From: an uncultured bacterium
GTDB lineage: Bacteria; Hydrogenedentota; Hydrogenedentia; Hydrogenedentales; CAILVY01
Length of the DNA: 64,000 nt
Assembly (NCBI GenBank): GCA_937951485.1
Contig: CALEDJ010000016.1
Coordinates: forward strand, 1 to 64,000
Direction of reading: 5' to 3'
The position numbers and the translations under genes were made by a program. Position 1 is the first letter of the stretch; the number at the start of each line of letters is the position of its first letter. This document shows, piece by piece, positions 60,993 to 64,000 of this stretch. Below the pieces are notes generated by a model. That model ran no database searches. It worked only from the letters and a program-made list of their open reading frames with translations, and had not been told where the DNA came from.

Positions 60993-63971
60993 TCAGGTCG
61001 TTTTGGGTATCGCAAATATCCATCGGTGGCCCATGCCGGGGCGCACATCAAAAATCAACGCGCCCTCTTCGATGCGCGATGGAATGACCTCGCCTCGGCT
61101 GCCGTGTTTCGCCCCCTGCATGACAACTTCCAGGTCCTGCGGAAGGCTTCCGATGGGAATGCGCACTTCGCCCTCGCCCAGGAAAAACATTTCCAGCAGC
61201 GCCCCGCATTCCTTACGCCGTTCGCCCTCGACGGGCGCCCATGCGACAAGGTCCATGGGGCTATCCGCATACACCGTCCGGCGTCCGTTCACTTCGATGG
61301 ACTGCGCGCCGCGCCCGGCGAATGCCAACAGTTGACCATCCTTGTCGGCGCGGAAGGCGAGCGCGTGATGGCCCTCGAAAGTCAGGGCGTGCCCGGCAGC
61401 CTTGAAATCACGCAGTGTTATGCGATCTGTGGGCAAATCAAGCGTGGCGACCAGGGCGGCGTCTTCCTCGGCCTTGCGCGCAAAACCGCCGGGCCAGCAT
61501 TCTTCCAGGTCGCGCAGGTGTGGCGCGACGGCCACCGCGCCGTTGGGAAAACGGCAGACCATGTATTCCGTGGTGCGCGAGAGGTAGTCGGGGTTGTCGT
61601 TGACGCCTGGAAATGCGCCGGTCGGCGGATAAGCGCCGAGCGCGTCAAGAATCTCAAACCACCACCGCGCCTCGTAGCCGAGGCTTCCGGACTGGTCATC
61701 GCGCGGGCGGAAGCCGAGAAATGTCGCCGTACCTTTTCCGGCCTTTCGATGTGTGCCGATGGTGTGAACATGCGCGCGCGCCACCGTTTCAACGCCGTCC
61801 TGCGGAATCACCGGATAGATACGGTCCACAATGAAATCGGTGAGAATCGGCATCGGCACGATGCCGTCCAGCGCGTCGCTGAACACCACCTGCCGCCCCG
61901 GCGCGATGACACCCTCGCCGCGCATTGGCGCGTATGCCACGCCCATGAGTTCCTGCCAGGCGTCGAGAGCGGGAGAGCCGTCGGCGAAGAGCACCGGCGG
62001 CGGCCCGGACCAGACGACCCGCCCGCCGCCTTCCGCGAGCAGGCGCATCATGTCCAGGAGCGCCTTGTCTGGAAACGGCTCGAACAACGCCACGAGCGTG
62101 GTAAAGCGCCTGCCCGCGACATCAATCGCGCCATCGTCGAGCACTGTGCCGTGTTCCAGCAGTTTCGTCTGGGTGATGAGGTTCGCATAGGCGTACTGGC
62201 TCATCCAACTGCCGAAGCGCTCCTCCGCGGCGACCAAATCCAACGGATAGAGCATCATGACTTCCGTGTCGCGGTGCTCCATGTTCTGCACCATGGCGTA
62301 GGGCTGCCAGGCCGCCGCGCCGAAGGCGTTCACCAATGCCATGCGACGGTGGCTGATCTCGGCGGGCATGCCCCAGTGCGCGCCGTAGGAATAGGGCACC
62401 TCGTTGATGATGCCGGTGGAACAGGCCAGCGCCAGGCCGAGATAGTTGCGGTCGAGCCAGCCGCCCTCGGCGTGGTCATTGCCATTGCCGGTGAGAAAGT
62501 CTCCCCATTTGAAATAGTCGTGGCATGCGGACGCCGCCTGGTGCACCGTGCACGACCATACGAAATTGGATGTGTATTCGTATTGATGCTTCGGATGATG
62601 GTCCTGGCCGACATTCCACTTGTCAATCGTCGGGCTTTCCGCCCAGGTGGCGTGGGCACGCGCTTCCAGTTTGTGCCCCATCCGCCGTTCCATATGGCGC
62701 TTCGCCTCGGTGAAGAGGTCCACCACGCCGTCCTGCAAGAGCGCGTAGTAACGAGAACGGAACAGTGCCGTCGCGCGGATGGCTTCCGGCGAATCGCCGA
62801 ACACGTGCATGATGCCGTCCTTCGCGCTGAGGTCGTTCGCGGTGTCTTCCTGGCCATACACGAAATAGACCATGTACTTTGCGAAGTCTTCGTATTCCGC
62901 GCCGTGGCGCGCGGCGAACCGGCGGGCGAAACCCGGGCTGACATAGCGCAGCGCGAACGCGCCGTTGTCATGGTGGCTGAAATAGCCCCAGTTCTGCTGA
63001 ATATGCATCTCATCCGCGTAAAGCGCGTTGATTTTCACGCCCGCGTCGGCATAACGGTCGCAAAGTTTCTGCAAATAGGGAAGCGCCTGTTCGCTGAAAT
63101 AATCCATTTCCGGGGTGCGGTACATCTGCACCACGAGCACACGGTCCCGTCCGCCCCCTGCATCGCGCGCGGTCCCATGCACGCGGATACGCACCGCTTC
63201 GTAATCCCCCGCCCGCCGTTTCAACCCTTCCATTACCTCCACCTCGGCCGAGTCCGTGATCTCGACGATGTCCTTCGGGTCCACGACGCGATACGGTGTG
63301 CCGCCGACGCCCCGATCGCGAAACGCGAAGACCCGCACGCCCGCATTCTCGACCAGCAGCGGCCCTTTGTTGTTCGCCCATCGCCGCTGCCGCCAGAGTT
63401 GAACGCTGTACGCGCCGGATTCCGGATCGCGCACGCCTTTGCGGTAGTGCATCCAAACGCCCGACTCACCCGTCTGCGCCACGTAGCCCGGCCCGATTTC
63501 GAGCGGCGACAGGAGGCTGAGTTCCAGGCCGAGGCCGTATTGCTGCGCAAATTTGCTGATGGCCGCGATGAGCGCAATGCATTCCTCCGTGTCGGGTGTC
63601 AATCGGCGCGGCTTGCCCGCCTGGCCGGGGCGGTACTGCGCAAAGAAATGGTCGAAGGCGAGGATCAGCGTGCGTTGCCCGGCAGCCTGCGCGCGTTCAC
63701 AGACCTGACGCAGGCTCTGCTCATGTTTGTCGAAAGTCAGCGTCATGTTGATGACCTGGTCCGGATCACGCGCAAGCGTTTCGAGTTCCTCATCGCTGAC
63801 ATAGATGATGGAAGACTTTCCGATATTGAACGCCCAGGGTCCGGGATAACGCAGCAATTCTCCCTCGTAGACAGCCTCCGGCACCGTTTCCATCGCGACG
63901 TTCTCCTCCGCCCCGGCGAAGATGCCGGATATTGCCAACAACCCAAAAACAACAGATCGATAGTTTTTCAT
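60993..63971 (-). CDS. Large exported glycosidase-like protein
   Basis: 992 residues. The start MKNYRSVVFGLLAISGIFAG with a cut near AGAEE predicts a signal peptide; GGGAAC precedes the ATG. The long N-terminal half looks like a TIM-barrel glycoside hydrolase: LILAFDHFFAQYRPG, INALYADEMHIQQNWGYFSHHD (a candidate catalytic Glu in ADEMH), then DFAKYMVYFVYGQED, and CHDYFKWGDFLTGNGNDH. The C-terminal third resembles the beta-galactosidase trimerisation and Ig-like support domains (MMLYPLDLVAAEERFGSW, then AEGGGRVVWSGPPP). I cannot place it in a numbered GH family. It likely attacks a plant or algal glycan outside the cytoplasm. Its position near the end of the window is complete on both sides. 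Confidence 0.72.
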   Translation of the reverse strand: MKNYRSVVFGLLAISGIFAGAEENVAMETVPEAVYEGELLRYPGPWAFNIGKSSIIYVSDEELETLARDPDQVINMTLTFDKHEQSLRQVCERAQAAGQRTLILAFDHFFAQYRPGQAGKPRRLTPDTEECIALIAAISKFAQQYGLGLELSLLSPLEIGPGYVAQTGESGVWMHYRKGVRDPESGAYSVQLWRQRRWANNKGPLLVENAGVRVFAFRDRGVGGTPYRVVDPKDIVEITDSAEVEVMEGLKRRAGDYEAVRIRVHGTARDAGGGRDRVLVVQMYRTPEMDYFSEQALPYLQKLCDRYADAGVKINALYADEMHIQQNWGYFSHHDNGAFALRYVSPGFARRFAARHGAEYEDFAKYMVYFVYGQEDTANDLSAKDGIMHVFGDSPEAIRATALFRSRYYALLQDGVVDLFTEAKRHMERRMGHKLEARAHATWAESPTIDKWNVGQDHHPKHQYEYTSNFVWSCTVHQAASACHDYFKWGDFLTGNGNDHAEGGWLDRNYLGLALACSTGIINEVPYSYGAHWGMPAEISHRRMALVNAFGAAAWQPYAMVQNMEHRDTEVMMLYPLDLVAAEERFGSWMSQYAYANLITQTKLLEHGTVLDDGAIDVAGRRFTTLVALFEPFPDKALLDMMRLLAEGGGRVVWSGPPPVLFADGSPALDAWQELMGVAYAPMRGEGVIAPGRQVVFSDALDGIVPMPILTDFIVDRIYPVIPQDGVETVARAHVHTIGTHRKAGKGTATFLGFRPRDDQSGSLGYEARWWFEILDALGAYPPTGAFPGVNDNPDYLSRTTEYMVCRFPNGAVAVAPHLRDLEECWPGGFARKAEEDAALVATLDLPTDRITLRDFKAAGHALTFEGHHALAFRADKDGQLLAFAGRGAQSIEVNGRRTVYADSPMDLVAWAPVEGERRKECGALLEMFFLGEGEVRIPIGSLPQDLEVVMQGAKHGSRGEVIPSRIEEGALIFDVRPGMGHRWIFAIPKTT

Positions 63972-64000
63972 GATTCGTTCCCATATTTTTCGTTGCGAGG

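Overview
The window is about 64 kb of a bacterial chromosome with moderate to high GC and dense coding on both strands. It looks like an uncultured Gram-negative lineage of the PVC/FCB neighbourhood; candidate phylum Hydrogenedentota is my best guess, and no marker gene here fixes it. Pointers are three Tat-exported cytosolic-type enzymes, a giant Ig-repeat surface protein with a C-terminal sorting tail, a ceramidase-like enzyme fused to a C45 hydrolase, a YtxJ-type bacillithiol protein, and the aspartate-semialdehyde/carboxyspermidine polyamine route. I see no rRNA, tRNA, CRISPR array, prophage or complete insertion sequence.

Layout. 0.4-11.6 kb: Ig-repeat surface protein, an MFS transporter, then a minus-strand three-gene operon (enoyl-CoA hydratase, ceramidase-C45 fusion, membrane-anchored unknown). 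11.9-20.3 kb: membrane M28 peptidase, phosphohexomutase, Tat-exported glycyl radical enzyme, a fluoride riboswitch in front of a CPA2 antiporter, a decayed hicBA pair, and mannose-6-phosphate isomerase. 20.5-24.7 kb: Tat-exported sugar-isomerase-like protein, GAF-GGDEF cyclase, small lipid-facing protein and an exported EEP phosphatase. 25-34.3 kb: housekeeping block with a small zinc protein, accA, DUF167, PIN-TRAM, ispD-ispF, tlyA, recN, a SLOG protein and a beta-CASP RNase. 34.6-44.1 kb: rod-shape operon mreB-mreC-mreD-mrdA-mrdB-rng followed by an HD-GYP protein and a PKD lipoprotein. 44.2-50.7 kb: rimO, a sugar ABC importer without ATPase, and an exported hydratase-fold protein. 50.9-55.0 kb: divergent polyamine cluster. 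55.1-64 kb: Tat-exported Gfo/Idh/MocA protein, a frameshifted PIN toxin with its antitoxin, an ECF sigma/anti-sigma/YbjQ operon, thiolase, YtxJ-like protein and a large exported glycosidase-like protein.

How the genes work together. Pyruvoyl arginine decarboxylase and agmatinase would make putrescine; the divergent dehydrogenase/decarboxylase pair would turn it into spermidine or a homologue. IspD and IspF supply isoprenoid precursors and the mre/mrd operon builds the elongasome. ManA and the phosphohexomutase feed sugar-nucleotide synthesis. The exported isomerase, Gfo/Idh protein, glycosidase and sugar ABC importer suggest life on complex polysaccharides. Regulatory RNA and DNA features include the fluoride riboswitch with its terminator, several sigma-70-like promoters, intercistronic hairpins in the rod operon, and at least four families of short dispersed or inverted repeats in the intergenic spaces.
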